Made by a program: the position numbers and the translations under genes. From Tomocerus qinae (lineage: Eukaryota; Arthropoda; Collembola; Entomobryomorpha; Tomoceridae), in contig CM034547.1 in assembly GCA_020055645.1 (NCBI GenBank), positions 20,995,013 through 21,059,012 of the forward strand: DNA of 64,000 nt, given 5' to 3'. This document shows, one piece after another, positions 9,908 through 25,000 of this stretch (its first letter is position 1; each line of letters starts with the position of its first letter). A model generated the notes under the pieces. It searched no databases and was not told where the DNA came from. It saw nothing but the letters and a program-made list of their open reading frames with translations.

Positions 9908-12900
9908 TATGTTTACTTTGTAGTTTGACAATATGAAAAATTCTAGGCTCATTTTGTTTGCAATTAATTTAATTAGCTGATAGAATTTGTATGTGGGCAG
10001 TAGATATAAGCGTGCATAGTACTGCATGAAGTAATTTCATAGTCTTTTTTATAGAGTTGGATGAAGAAATAATATGATATTTTATACCTACCTAATCGAT
10101 ATGCCTTCTGTAAGACGAAGGTAAGTCGATGGCGAGCATACACAATGAAACGCTAAATACATGATATATTTTGTATTTTTCACAATACAAGTTTTAATCT
10201 AGCATGTGGGTATTGTGTTGGACGAAAGGTCAAAAGTTATGACTTGTCCAAAAAAGAAATAAGGTGGAAGAGAAGCAAAAAGCCAGTAGCTCACTGGCAG
10301 AACATGTTTAATGGACCACCTGGAAAGTGAAGCTATTATGAGGAGAGCATCTTGTCAGCAAAGAAAAAATAATTCTAGCATTCTTACTTGTCCGAAACGA
10401 ATGGAGTGTCAAAGTCCCCTCACATCAACATTACAGCCAAGCGAATCCAATGCGATTCTCTGACACACTCGCATCTCTGCCCTATCTACATATTCCTTTA
10501 CTAAATTACATCAAATCATTTCATATTTATAAGCTATAATTTGTTTACATTATTAAACACATCTTGCTCTACAGTCTACATTATATACCTATGCAATACA
10601 CAGTATCATACAACAAACTCTTTTCTCGCCTTTAAATATACATGGACAATTACCATCAAATTGTTTTCCATTGTTCATAGAATGTATTATCACTTAACCC
10701 TTAATGCATCTACAGAAATAACTATGCTACCTTTAAAGAAGTCTCTTTATAAAATTAAGTCTGTGTTAAGCTTCCACGCATAAGAGACAAGTCCATTTCT
10801 TAAATCTATGGACAGTCAAAATGTAGTTATGTAACTCCAGTAGTAATCGCTAAATGGTGTACAGGTATGACAACCTATTTTTATGATTGGTGTGCTTTAA
10901 AATTGCATGCGATACCTGTTATACCACATCAGTATATTATAAAGTATAATTTTGTCGTGAATAATGTCTAGGTTTTTCTTTCGTTGTAGCGGTTAGCAAT
11001 AAATTCTTATTGCATGTACAGTAGTAACTAGTAAGTGATAAAAGAGATAACGGAAATAAATATATCATGCACTAAATGGGGTAATATTTATATGCACTGT
11101 ACATTCTCCTCCTGACTTCTCGTTCATATGTTCTAGAGTTTACAGCCTTACTTTTTAATGCCTATAGTTTGCTAGTGAAAAAGACGACGTGTCCTTAACC
11201 CAATCACGCTATTTCCGACTGTCGCTGTAAATGTTATATTTCTTTTTAAAAATTGGGATAAAAATTAGCTAAAATTAATTAGCAATGTAATGTCATCATG
11301 CGAATAGCAGATGTAGATGTAATTATACACTCTTTCCTAATTGTAGTTTAGGAGGATGGGTTAGTTTCGCCGGTAGAGACAATGAGAGCTTTTGACTTTT
11401 AGTGAATAGGCACTTATTTTAACATTCAGAACAACAAGTCCATAAATTCTGTCGAATTTTTATAAATAAATCTGACAGCACGTACAATGTATCCGCAGCT
11501 TTTTTATGGCATCCCAGCACTAGCCATCCACTTGACTCTACTATGCAAATTGCCAGTAAGTATATGCATCACTACTTATGCAGCCATTCAAGAGTCAAGA
11601 GCTTCCTATACAGAAACGTGTTACTACAACACTTACCAAAGATCCGAATAAATGTAATATCACAAGAAAGACATTTTGTAAGTAGCAAATCCTTACGCAT
11701 AACATTTTTATCGATAGCACATTTACTATCAAGAAATTGCCGTAGGTGCACATGGATATGTTAAATATTAATGGCATACTTATTGGTAATAATAACAGTA
11801 ATAAATAATGTAGCTATCTAATCTAATGCAATCTCCATAAAAGATTATAGAGTTAAACCCGGTAGCCTTATTGCTCCCGAGACAGACAACTTAGTCGAAT
11901 TTTTGTATCTCAAATGGCAGCAGTTAACAGCATAACAGTTAATTAAATGCAGCAAGAATTTTGCACATGTTAACATTTGGGAAATGGATAATAGCTTATT
12001 ACGTGCTGCCGCAACCTCTCCGATAATAACGACAGGTATGGACAATTAGACATATTAATTATTACTTTAAAATTATTCTAGCTGAACCAGTGAGTTGAAC
12101 AGGGGCGCATTACGGGATTCATCCACCGTGTACATCTTGCACAACTAATAATCCTAGATAGTAATTATCTCCGTAATAGCTGTCTGAGCAGATTTTTTTT
12201 CTTCGTCTGCTCGTTGCCTACCAATAAACATTTATTGTCTGTTTGTGTGCATTCTTTTCTATTCAGTACAAGTGTGTTTAAAGACTTTTGTGGAAGTACA
12301 CCCTATACTTATAAAAATATTATTCACTACCGTACGCTACACTAACAACACCTACGACTGCCACTACGTCATACTTACATCAGGAAAGAACCTACTTGAT
12401 TCTATGAAATATGTGAAAATGAAAAATTTGCTACCAAAGAGTGATTAATATGGACCTGGTTTGTATTCTTTCATCTGCAATTTAAGGGCAACGAGAATAA
12501 CTTTTAGTTTTAGAGGTTTACAGAATGACTCTGAATCGAGTAAAATTGAAAAATGGTATTTTTGAAGTAGTACCTATTAACAAATGATATATCTAGCAAT
12601 ATAAATAGTTTCTGTAACAAATTGTCACTAAATAGACTAATTATTTAAGTTTAATGGCTGGCTTATTTATGTGGTCAGGTCAATCAGGTCATTTACAAAT
12701 CATAAAGTTGAGTTATTCGCTTAAAGATGCTAAAATAGCAATAGAGTTAAGGTTTGTTGAAAATTTGGATTTATGAAATTTGCAAAAAGAGTGGCTTGGG
12801 TTCTAAGGGCTCTACTAGGCCCTACAACAAGCTAATATAATGTCAAATATAGTTATCATTTCACTATTTTGTCAAAATCTTATTATGCAAATACCAATCA

Positions 12901-15900
12901 TCTGTTTTAATGGTAATAAATTGTTATTAACTCTTCATCTTCATTGGAGAACGGTGGCTAAATTGGCGAAATTAAAAAATAACAGCAAAGCGGTTGGTGA
13001 CTGGAGGACTTGCCAACTACAATTTCCATCAGTAGATAATGGCAGTTAATAATGTTTTGGTCCTATGTAGGAAGTTATCAAGAGCTGATTTTGAGGGATT
13101 GTGGAAAGTAATCTGTAGACAGTAGACGTAAATAAACGAACGCCACTACGGCGCCTTTGAACTCCGTGTCTGCTCTTTCGTCTCTGACCATAGAAAATTC
13201 TACTGTTAACTGTCATTTCATCCCTCTACACATTTGGGAAAGTGATATTGAGATCTCGGGGTATTTGGCTGTCAAACAGATTCAAAATATCCGTAATAAA
13301 ATAGTGCAGATGAAGACTGGCATTTATAATTTTAAAAGATTAGTCATGCAGACAGAAGACTCCCTATTCGGTCTACATTAAAACACCGACAAAATCTTGA
13401 CGTACTGTAAAGTGCTTTGCTGAAACATTAATTGATGAAAAGTCGAATTTGTTTGGTGTTTTTGGATAATATGGTAGAAAAGTACCTACCAATTAATGCA
13501 ACTTTTTAAATATACACTTTAATGTATCTTAAATATGTGTTTGTCATAAATATCCTTACTCATAAAGCCTAAGGCAAGTTACAAATGAACTTTAAATGGT
13601 TGGGCGAAATGTGACTCTTATGGAATCTGCAATAATCTCAAGATTTTAGTTTCATTTATTGAAACGTATTATTTAATTTTCCCAAACATGAATGTGCTAC
13701 TATGACTCATCCCAAGTGCGGAAAGATTTCCTATGCCCATGCTTATTAAGTTTTATAATACCAATTATGTTTGAAAGGTCAGTTAGATAGGAGGAGAAAG
13801 AGTACACGCAAACCCCAAGGATCCCTTTATGATGATATTAAGAAAGAATGACAAAGATAGGGCGCAGTCAGTAAAGAAACTCATCTCGTCCATCCCACTC
13901 GCCACTCTCCTCACTTTATAATCCAATAAGTCAAAACATTTTAGCTACGAAGAAAACCAAATGAATCAACTATACAAGAACTATTCAGTAGATACATTGT
14001 ACATAATCCTATACATATTTTTACACACACAATGGATCTAGCCACACTGACTCCACTCGCACCCTTGTTTATTTTCTCCCGATTTGACTTTGTACTTAAT
14101 AGTTTCCATCTCATGTCAAAATTCCTTTGAGACTTTCTACTTATTGTTGTAAATAACAACTGTTCATAGCCCAAGGGACTAGTATTGATAGTATTTACAG
14201 TATTTACAGTATTTTAATAGTAATAAGTGTACCTAGCTTGATTTTGGGACTTTAGATAGGTGAGGTACTTTTATCAATGCACAAAGAAAAAAGTGAGCAA
14301 AAGGCAGATAAGCCGATGTTTTTATGTTATCCCCATGTTTCTTAAAGAAATTCAATTGGAAACAAAATGTTTGTTGACGATTTGAGAATTGAGTGGGAGG
14401 GAATAAAAGGAATTAGGATAGCAAAGCGTAACCGGATGGAATGACAAGCAGAAAATACACTACAATCGTCGGCAATTTTATCAACAAAATTAAATATGCA
14501 TCCTTTAGGTACACTGAATGGAGGTTGTCCATGTATCAATTCTATTTAGAAATTGTGTTTAAATTCCTCAAAATTCTGTGCGTTACTCTCTGAAATTGAA
14601 AGCGTGAAAAAATGTCGGAAGAAATAACTGACCCTACATTTTTCCAGATGATATGCTGAGTATTGAAAAGTCAGCCTATGAATTAGGCAGTTGTGGGCTG
14701 ACTAATCGCATTATCATATACCTACTTTATACAAACGTATTTAGTTTCAAGGAAATTGAGAATTTTACCACGAAAGTTTTTCATCACCTTACAGTGACTT
14801 TTACAGCTCACATGCACATTTCCTCGTTTATTGCTTTAAAAATGCTACAAGAATGACTTTGATTTGACGAGTAGATGACATGACATGACGGCTGCTCTAA
14901 AGCTCATACTGTGTAAACATTATGTTTAGTTTGCCCCGCATTAGCCTATTGTGAAATGTAACTTTTTGTCCTTTCCCTTAGAAGGAATTAACGTTTTGCT
15001 TGTTAAAAAGGCAATTTCTGCCTAAAAGGGAGAACGCGGAATTTCTTTGAAAGCTTAGTCTCTCATTAAAGTCAATAACATGTCACATATCCCCACATAT
15101 CATTTGAAAAATAAACAAGGTGTTGAAAAACTTGGGGTGTTCACGGTAGGTTGGATTTTGGATTGACTAGAAATATGTAAACGAATACTATGCTAGTATA
15201 TTACGCATCCATCTCACAAGGAGGCAATCACACTGCACTAGGATACTATACACACAAAATTCATTAATATGTCGAAAATATGTTGTCTATATATTATGGG
15301 CCAAGCATAACTCTACAAAGTATATTTACAATGTATCATTTCTTCTATGACCTATAGTCTACCTGAATATTAAACACATAAATTGACACACTTTTGTTTT
15401 GTCTCTTTACTGGCACAAAACGGGTGAGCTTTTGAAATATCTAATAGGATTTGACAGGGATGTTTACCTTTTGTATTGTTGTGTTATCACTATTAAGTAG
15501 AATTACTATGCCCTTTTGGATCTGGAAACTATAAATATTGTTGCAACATCCGTTGAGGTATGAGAACTGTATGCCTTGTGCACATTAAGGCAAAAACAAG
15601 TCTGCTAATGTCTATTATAAAAATTGTAAATGAGAACATATTAATATTTCCTCTTTGAGAGAAGGTGCTAACTGTTTTAAATATGTATTCTCCACGAGTG
15701 CGAACTTTTTCTTTGAATACCGGAATCCTTCTTCATCTAACTAAGCTATTCTACTTGACTACACTGCAGGTCGAATACCCAAGAGTTGTTTTCATATTTA
15801 TTTAGGATACAATTAGAAATATCTAGTTCGTATAAAAAGAAACGTAATAAACACCACATAGGTATACTAACTGCTAACAATAATGGAGAGCATACCTGTA

Positions 15901-18113
15901 TTATGTATTTATGACTAGGTGGTTTAGTTTCAGGAGGAAACTACGTCCAGTTTTTTCTCTATTTGGGCGGTTTGCAATCAATAACATAATGATACTTCCA
16001 TGGAATTCCCTTTACTTCACCTCTACCACCTCTCTAGAATTACTTTGTTCGTATTTTTCATACAACGCTCTTCATCCTTTGCTTCTAAGGTGTCCAATTG
16101 TAATCACAAAAGGTGTTTGCCTTTAGAAAAATTGTAAACAAATAAGAAATACATGACAGTTGCAGAAAACGTTTTTTAATTATTCATATTAATGGGAGGA
16201 GTCAGTATTAATACTGCTTTTATTACATATTAAATATTTCACAGTACAATTCACAGTAACTTAACTATTTCATGTAGGAATAGCATAATACCGAGATAAA
16301 ATTGTGTAAATACGCATTTATTTATTCATTTACACATAGTCATGTTGCATTTACCTAATAGCATGACAAATTACATACAGTACATGCTATACATCTATTT
16401 GTACTTTTTAGCTTCTATTGTGTTAAGGATAAATGAAGAAAGCATTTCATTAGCTCTTGAAAGCTGATAGACAATTGGATGAGAGAACTGGACCAATTTC
16501 AGAGTTACGTGAAGTGTAACAAATAACAAATAATATAGTAATAAAGTGTGTGAGTGAGAGCCAGACTAGTCATCAATTGCATTTTTCTCTTTTTCGGCGC
16601 CCACAGACCAAACCAACAGCCTATAATAAAGAAGCCTTTGGCCAAACCACCTATGCTGTTCGCCTATTTATATGCAAAACACAGCCTTATAAGCAAGGGG
16701 CACGCACGCAAACAACGAACGATAAGTCGACTAACAACACATATTAGTTAAAAACAGAATCCTCTTTAATAACAGGAAGATAACTCATAATGAAGGAATA
16801 CTAATGGTCATAACAGTCATCAGCATTAGGTAAATATAATGACAAAAGTGCCGCTAAGCTAAATATAGCAACCAAACCTTTCTGAGTCCTATTAAGGCAC
16901 ATACGTACACTTCACTTCACATTGGCATTAAAAAATATTTTGAAATCTCTTATTAACAAAAATTACTATTATAGATGCATGTAAATAACAGTAAGAAATA
17001 AGATAGCAATTGCATACTGTTCTTTAAATCGTCAACATTCTTTTCCTCTTTCTATATGTACATAAGCTAAATACTAAAAAATTCTTCCATTTAATTACAA
17101 TGAAATATACCGTTTAAGAAGTTAAAGTATGCCGAATTTAATGGTGAGAAAACTTAATAGGTTTATTTTGCAGCATCATAACTCATAACGCTTTATTTAA
17201 TACATCAATCATTTAGTACATGTCATGCCTGTACTATATACTTATTAGTTGATCTAACACAATAGTTTATAGTGCGACTGCGATGAGTGCAATGTAGGAT
17301 ATTATTTACATTCACATACATAGTAAATTAATCATTAGTACAATGTTTTTGAATCCATGATCGGTTTCCATGCTTGGTAGCGCATTATTGGTGGTATTTA
17401 TCAGTAGGAAGTATTTACTGGTGGTTTAAAAAACAAACAGTTCTTTTCAGTTAACATTTCTTAATGTGAATTCCTGCAGTGTAGACACTGACAATGAGTG
17501 TCTGTAAATCAAATCCAATTATTGACGAACTGGGGGCGTAAACGGAGAGTATTCTTCTATTGTGTGTATTAAATTACAGTCTAGTTAACTCACTCATAAA
17601 GACTTCCTCAATCAATCGTCTCCCGAGAGAAATAAACATTGTGAATGAAAGGATTCTTTGCATAGAAACAAATACAAGGATAGGTTATAGGTATGATATT
17701 CAATTAGGCTACATAATTTACAGAGGTAAACTGTAACTCAAGCGTGGCAATGAATTGTAATGATCCGCAACGGGGACTTGCGAAACCAACTTCACAAAGT
17801 GGCACAGCGTTAAAAATGAGGGAATAATAAGTACTGATGCTAATTGTGAGAGTGTCCCGGTGTTAAATCTTACATTAAATAGTGAAAAGTAACAAAGAAC
17901 CTATTTAAGTCCAAGTGAATAAACTCTTTATTTATTTGTTCTGCCTAACAAGATGTGGATTACACTCAAAGCTAAAAGCAAGTCATTACAGGCTAATTTG
18001 CTCCTTAGATTTCCCCGGTTGATATCTTTAACTATTCATATATTATGCTATTTAATAAACCATAGTAACTGGTGTAAAAAAGTAACGGAGCAAGGACAGG
18101 AATTATACTGATT
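9908..18113. other. Gene-free AT-rich stretch
   Basis: No frame above 80 codons and no recognised domain or RNA gene. A short triplicated ACAGTATTT run lies near 14195-14217. Overlapping 65-codon frames at 16550-16751 in two registers have basic, glutamine- and threonine-rich translations without motifs and look fortuitous. Confidence 0.6.
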
Positions 18114-18600
18114 AGTATTTATAATAGTCATCAAAATATCAATTGTAATAGTGCATTCGGTGTTTACTGTCCATGTGTACTCAAAAATTATGTACAATTC
18201 CTTTAATATCTTCTAATCAATCCATTGTCGGTTTTCTGTGTACTATTGAATGCCCCGTGGAAATCAAAACTCCAATTCATTGACCGTAATACAATTCCTT
18301 CAAAATTCGCCCGCTGTATATGAACGTTGACAGAATTCCTTATCAATTATCTGTATATTGCTGTTGGCAACGCGGAAGTAATGCTTATTGATAATAGCAG
18401 ATCCATCTGCAATATTTAGAATGAAAGTATTTATAATAGTCGTCAAAATATCAATGTGATAATGCATTCAGTATTTACTGTCCACGTGTATTCAAACATT
18501 ATGTACAATTCCTTCAATATTCACTCACCGTGTAGAATCCTCAACCCTGTCTCTTTTCGGTTATCTGTACATTGTTGCAGGCGGTGTAAAAGTAATTTAA
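18114..18600 (+). repeat. Diverged tandem duplication, offset 312 bp
   Basis: The block starting AGTATTTATAATAGTC at 18114 recurs at 18426. The two share the following 100 bp or so with substitutions and small indels (TCAAAATATCAAT, GTTTACTGTCCA, TTATGTACAATTCCTT). The first copy also holds an internal duplication: the ACAATTCCTT block recurs near 18290, and the later part of the second copy aligns to 18345-18385. This is a nested, decaying tandem array without coding potential. Confidence 0.65.
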
Positions 18601-18805
18601 AAAACAAAAAGTCAAACGAACCTTTTTCCTTTGACCCGATTCTTCAACATTCACTCAAATTTCCAAAAAGTTGGTACTACTGATTAACCAACTCCTCAGG
18701 GTGATTTAAAAATAATTCAAAAACCAAAATACCAATTGTCCTTTGACCCAATTCTTCAACACTCACTCAAATTGCCAAAAAGTTGATGCTACTCAAGAAC
18801 CAACG
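18584..18805 (+). repeat. Tandem pair, period 112 bp
   Basis: 18584-18695 and 18701-18805 share TAATT(T/C)AAAAA, CCTTTGACCC (18628 and 18740, 112 bp apart), ATTCTTCAACA(T/C)TCACTCAAATT and CCAAAAAGTTG. The duplication follows directly on the 312-bp one and belongs to the same cluster. Confidence 0.7.
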
Positions 18806-18892
18806 TCTCTCCTGAGGAAATCTCCCGCACTTCAATGCAAAGTGCCGACTTGTGACTTGTCTGTGTAATTGACCCCTCTCTAGAAATCCACA

Positions 18893-19040
18893 GTGCTGTG
18901 CTTGTTTGTTTATATCCCTCACTCCCCACCTAGCTCTGCTGTGCTTGTGTGCATTATCTTGACTCCATTCACTAATGCATTACCCTCGCTCCGTAGTGCA
19001 GTGCTTGTAGTTTGTGTGCATTGCATTGCTCCTGAGAATT
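18893..19040 (+). repeat. Short imperfect tandem repeat around GTGCTTGT
   Basis: Three diverged copies of a block containing (T/C)GCNGTGCTTGT, followed in the later two by TGTGCATT, at about 18893, 18948 and 19000. Spacing is roughly 55-65 bp. It overlaps a 98-codon plus-strand frame (18893-19189) whose translation is low complexity and includes the CAGA microsatellite, so I do not call that frame a gene. Confidence 0.5.
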
Positions 19041-19052
19041 CCGTTCGCACTA

Positions 19053-19064
19053 ACAGACAGACAC

Positions 19065-19097
<33 letters not shown>
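19053..19097 (+). repeat. (CAGA)n microsatellite
   Basis: About eleven CAGA units with one ACAC interruption near 19061. It closes the tandem-repeat cluster that begins at 18114. Confidence 0.9.
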
Positions 19098-22000
19098 TTC
19101 GACACGTCTATAAAGCAACTCCGTTACTTAATAATAACGAACTTAGCCAGCTTGTACTACTATGTATTAGCCAGAGAGTAGACTATTAAACACGGACAAC
19201 TACCAACCAGCGTTTTATATCCAGAAGTTTTAAATTACATTTATACCTTATCAACACAAACTGCTGAATAAATTGGATCATTTTTGTGCATTCGAAAAAT
19301 ATTTACCAACCAAATACTTACAAAGTTACACAAATAAAAATTTGGTACATAAATTGCATTAGTCTGTACCTAAATATTTGCATGTCTCCTTAGAGCAGAC
19401 TAATTTCTTTGGACAGGCAGGACAAAAATGACATGCAATTCTCCAATTGTTTTCATTATAAAACGGATTTACTAATGAGCACACTGGATTAGGTCGGGAC
19501 TTAAAAATGCTTAATCCTGTTGTTAACATTGACGTAATAATGTTTATTGTAGATTTGTATGCTGTTCTTGGTTGTTGGTGGCATCAATCTGCAACCTGGC
19601 ACAATCGTAGAAAATATAGCATAACAACAGCAAAGAGCCGAAGCTTAAATTGAAAGCAATGTTGAAAGAGCAGAAACAAGAAACATCAGCGGATTGAAAG
19701 AGAGGTTATCTCCACTTAGAGTTAGACTAGGTAGAAATATAAATACCGAGAGCAATAATTACAATAACTAATAAGTTGATGTTAGTACAGCGCAGAGGCA
19801 GAACAGAGGAGAACAGCAGAGCAGAGAGAAGAAGGCAGTTGAGGAAAGGAGCTTATAAATCGAAGCAAAAAAGTCAATGTGTATTACCACTAGTAGTCAT
19901 TCAAGTTAGCAACTTTTGTTTTGTGACTGCGTAAGTTTACTTTAGTTTTACATTCTAAAAGCGAGTTGAGCATCAGCAGAAGCATCAACAGCCACGTCAA
20001 GCTCACTTCATGCATAATAAACTTTTATTAGGTAAAAAGAAGAACCGGATATACATTTCCGTTATGTTATGTGTGTTTTTCTATCTTTCTGCCTTTTCAT
20101 TTCATTTTGTTTCAAATGGACATTATGTACTTTTCTTATGCAAGCCCACTTCTAATTTATGTAATAATAACTACATTACTCCATAGTTATCCAATTTTCT
20201 CATATACATTACCCGCACTAAATTCGACAGTCGTATTATCGCTCTCCTTAAAGTTTGCTCACCTCCTCCAGTTACCCCATTCTTCTACGCACTTCTACAA
20301 CTCCTCACTCCACTGCACATTCATGTTGACTTTCCACTTACACTTAATGCTTACCATCTAGTTAGTAAAATACACCATAAAATTGCAACAAGTCATTTCG
20401 GCCCATTTTTGGCCTTTAATGATTGCTAACTCTGAAACTAGGTAATGATGAATTCTTAAGGGTACTTGGACCCTTTATAATCTTTGCTTACCTTCAACTT
20501 CGAACTTTATGTACTATATTTTTTAATAATTGCTGAGGCCAATATCACCCAAAAATATATATTTGCTGATATTTTCTCTTGATAGATTATGGGAGGGATT
20601 CTTAGCTAATTTTTATTTTAATATTTTTGCCTAAATTACCTAAATGCAAATTGGAAATTTAAAACATTTAAAAACCTATGCAACAATTTTAGTTGTAGAT
20701 AAATGGATCCCACGGCGTAAGTGTTTTGGGATAGGAGAGGTATAAAAATAGAAAAATTGTCATCAACTACTGCAAAAGAATTTCTGTAACAAAATAGTTG
20801 GACATTGAATTTGTATTACATTCATATCGTATCCATCTGATGGTAAAACATAGATTATGGCCAACCGGGTGTAATTTGAAGACCCAAACAAAAAATTCCT
20901 TGTCTGGTCTGTATCCGCATACTATACTATTATTTCGTGTAACTATATTTTTTCCATATATCTTAAGCTACTACCATTTTCATATAAAAAGAATTAAGGG
21001 AAAAGGGATCTTTTAGGCTTATAAAGACGATTAGGACTCACCATATAGTTAATACAACTTTTATATACATCGCAGATGTATATAAATGTTTCCAGCTTGT
21101 ACTACTTCTAATGTCTTGTAGGTATATGATGATTATGTATGTTTAAAAGTAAACTGGGCCTATTATATTTAAGAAAAGTTAGTTATTGTCAGTAGAGTGA
21201 ACCGGTGATGACCGACAACATCAAACACAACACTCTGACTTTACTTTTTGTTTTTATCTCCGCCGGTCGTTTGCCGACTTGAATTACTATCTCAATAGTT
21301 GTTTTACTTGTGTATAATGGCAACATAAGTAGACACTGACATAACCCATTCTATAGTAAATACCTACATAGTTACGCATCTACACGTATTTATATGCAAA
21401 TAGCCAAATGCTCACTAACTACATGAACAAAGTCAAATGTCAAACTAATTTCATTACATATGCATTAAGGCTGAAAATACTTTACAATAAATAAACATGA
21501 TAGAACGATACTAAGAGCAACTCAATTCGGAATGTAGTGCGGTTACTACTTATTATCTGCATATCTTTCAACTTATTTACTACACATATCCTGCGACAAA
21601 CAAATATTCATTTAAAATACACGAGAATTGTTCCAATTGCTACTATTTTATTTTTTCTAGCATTCTATGATTCCATTCATTCAATACTAATACCAAAAGT
21701 AAAGTTAGGTATAACTTGTAATCTGATTTTATATAGTTTAAGTAAATAGTTTTCATTTTTAGTCTTTCTAACTGTATCTTAATGCTGATTATGCTAAAAA
21801 TGGCATTGTAATTAAATGTACATAATGAAGTAGGTTTTTGTAGGGTAGGTACAAACAGCCAAATCTAACAATACTATGGATAGGAATACATTTATTCATT
21901 AATAGAGTCCACATAAAAGAAGTAGAGATAGATGTCTTTTAGAATGATTTCACTTAACAATGTGTCTAATAATGTGCACCATACGTCTCGTGTCTTAAAA

Positions 22001-25000
22001 AAGGAACAAATACATCTTCACTAAGAATCCGATAACTCGTTTGTGTTGTGAATACACCAGTTAAGTTGAGGATAATAATTTTTTATTCCGAAGAGGATTT
22101 TTTGCCCCATCAATTTCGTTTTAGTTGAGCGTGTCACACTGCTGTTGCTTGCCCGTTCATTTTGTGAACTTGACTTGAATTAGATTGGATGTTAAGCGTC
22201 TTTTACGATTCTATTCCACATTATATAACAGCCTATACACATAGCTATTATGTATTTGAATAGATGCAAGATATACAAATGCATTTGTATATTATGTAGT
22301 TGTGTGTAGTTATCTAAGTGCAGATGTATTTACAGTCTATAGATAGTTATTATAGGTTATGTACCTTGGTTGCATAATTACACTCATTGCATGTTTGTTA
22401 TAGTTGGTAAAGTTGGTCGGTAGTAGTTGGTAGTGCAGTGCTTTACGAGTGCGGTATGTTGCAGAATAGGCGAGTGTAGAATACAGAAGCACAGAGAAAG
22501 AACTGAAGCTCGTTTGCATTTTTGGCATAAATTAAACTGCATTCTACTTCTCTATTCGAGAGAATAAATTGAGCCCGAAATATGTTTTGATAGGGATCTT
22601 GAAACTTGTTGACAGATTTGTTTTGTGTCTTGTATGGCCTCAACTCCCCGTTCTAAGATAAAGAATAGGAAGATGGATTCATCAGCCGAGTAACATGAGC
22701 ATACTGATAGGGAGCAATAAATTTTTAACCGTACCTGTTTAAATGCTACAACTTTACATAATACTCACTCAGTTAGACTAAACAAACGCTGCTTCAGTTC
22801 ACGTACAATTAAACCAGTACTTACTTACTACTTACCTGCCTAGGCACTCTGCTTGTCATTACCCTCCTCCGTCTCACTGCATTCGTTCTCCTACTCAAAT
22901 TAAGTTGGACTCAAAAGTGGAAATTGGAAACACGTTACTGTACAATTATTATTCTCATACCTACCTAACACTTGCATAATAATCTAATATCCCCTTTGAG
23001 AATGTAAAGATAAGAATGGTCGCTAAGAATTTGCTGTGCGCACTGGAGAATTTTCTTGACAACCAACTCAGCCTCAGTAGCCATAGCCTCGTAAAATTAA
23101 GGAATGCAACTCTCAGGAATGTTGCCGCGTGCAGTCTAATGAAAATAAATGGCAGACTTTGGAATCTCCATGAGATTGCAAATTTCATGGAGATTCTTTT
23201 CTTGCACATAACCTAATACATTTGACACTCATCTCGTCAGAGTACACGCCATGCAGTTGCTCTCTAACATTCTCATCCCTTCTAATTTAATACCCAGTGG
23301 GTTATCAACTCCCTGACTTGGCATTCTTGAGGACCTTGAACATAGAATTCGCAAACTACTTATAGGAATTTACCATTCTTTTAAATTGCTTACGTCTGCC
23401 ACACCTGTATAATTCCTTCTGTACATCTGTAATCAGCTCTTTTAACAAAAATTGCATTTCTACATTTTACTAACAACCACATTCATAACATACTTAGCTA
23501 CAACCTACTTAGTATAAGTATAAATGATCCTCCTTCTAGTATATTTAAGAACTAAGCAAATCCTGTAATTAAATATTCCATTTAGGACAATGTATCTGTT
23601 ATTTATACCAAGTATTTATTTGCAAGCAAAAATTTAATTGAATCGACAAATAAATTGCACCTGAATCTAAGTGTAAAATTACATAATGAAGGCCTAGGAA
23701 GGAGAGTTGGACATGACAAGTATGCAATTGGAAGGGGGTATCATGTGACTTGATAGATATAATAGAATACAATCACTGGCATTAGTGAACAATAGTTTAA
23801 GAGGTTTAGTACATGTCGATAAGAATCTGAAGAGTTGTTGACAGATTTTTACCCATGGGAAGACGGATTCATTTCAAAAGGCTACTTCTCGTTGTGTCAA
23901 CTGAATTGTCATTCTCTTCCCCAGAGTCCACACAAGACAAGTTCACATTTCAAATCTAAGAAACGATAAGAACTACAGGTAAAATTAAGAAACTTAGAGG
24001 GAAACCTACAAATGGAAACATCCCAGTCCTTTTACTGAAAATATTTCAAACATTATCACAATAGTAGATGATAGACTTTTCCTTTCATTTGGACGATGGA
24101 TGGATGGTCTGCTTTTCTTTTGCTCCAGCCAGAACCATTATACTCTTTCGTTGTATAAGTAAGTCCTTGTAAGTCACTTATACATGTTTATATTCACAAT
24201 TTACAGTACTCGCTATATTTAACTCTATTCTCGGGCATTCTATCATCTTGTGTGGATATATGGAACCAATACAAGTCAAGACGACGAAGATTGAAAGGAA
24301 GTCAGAAGTGAAGGAAGAGAAACTAGAAAAGTCAAAGGACTGTGGAAAGACAGAAGAATCTCAGGGTAGAAAAGTCAGTTAGATGGTTTGTGTTGATTGA
24401 TGCGATGTGCTTTGAGTCAGAGGAATAACACAGAGCAACTTTATTATGAAGATTCAGTTCTTGGAGAATAAAAACATTTGTTGTCTTTAACACTACTCTC
24501 ATATTATAGTTATTGTGGTACTTCATTTCAACCTCTTACATCGTTTAGCAGGTATACCGAATTGACAGTGCAGTGGTTACCTGTCGTTTATTAAATATAA
24601 GTCAAGGAATATTTACTAACGGAAAGTATAAGCAGGTTGATGTCTATGCAGTAATTGTAGTACTAGATGTGTGAATCGGTAACATATAGCAAAATATTCC
24701 TTTAAAAAGTTTTATTTAATTTATAATGCTAAAGATACGTATAATATTGCTATACTTTCAATTAGGCACTATATGCAAAGATGCAACATTTAAGACAAGA
24801 GAGAGAAGGTAACAAGATGCGTCGCACATGTGTGTGTCACTCCCAGAAGATGATCTTTCTCTTGGCATTGCCATTGCCACCCACATCGGAACTATGCAGG
24901 TTATTTGGAGTCAGTTAACTTGGTTACAATTTGTATGAAGTGAATATGATAGTCTTTATAGTATAATGATGCCTTTCCTCATGAGCTGCACAAGTACATA

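Noticed and set aside
18893..19189. 98-codon plus-strand frame as a gene
   Set aside because: Built from an imperfect tandem repeat and a CAGA microsatellite, giving a TDRQ run in the translation.
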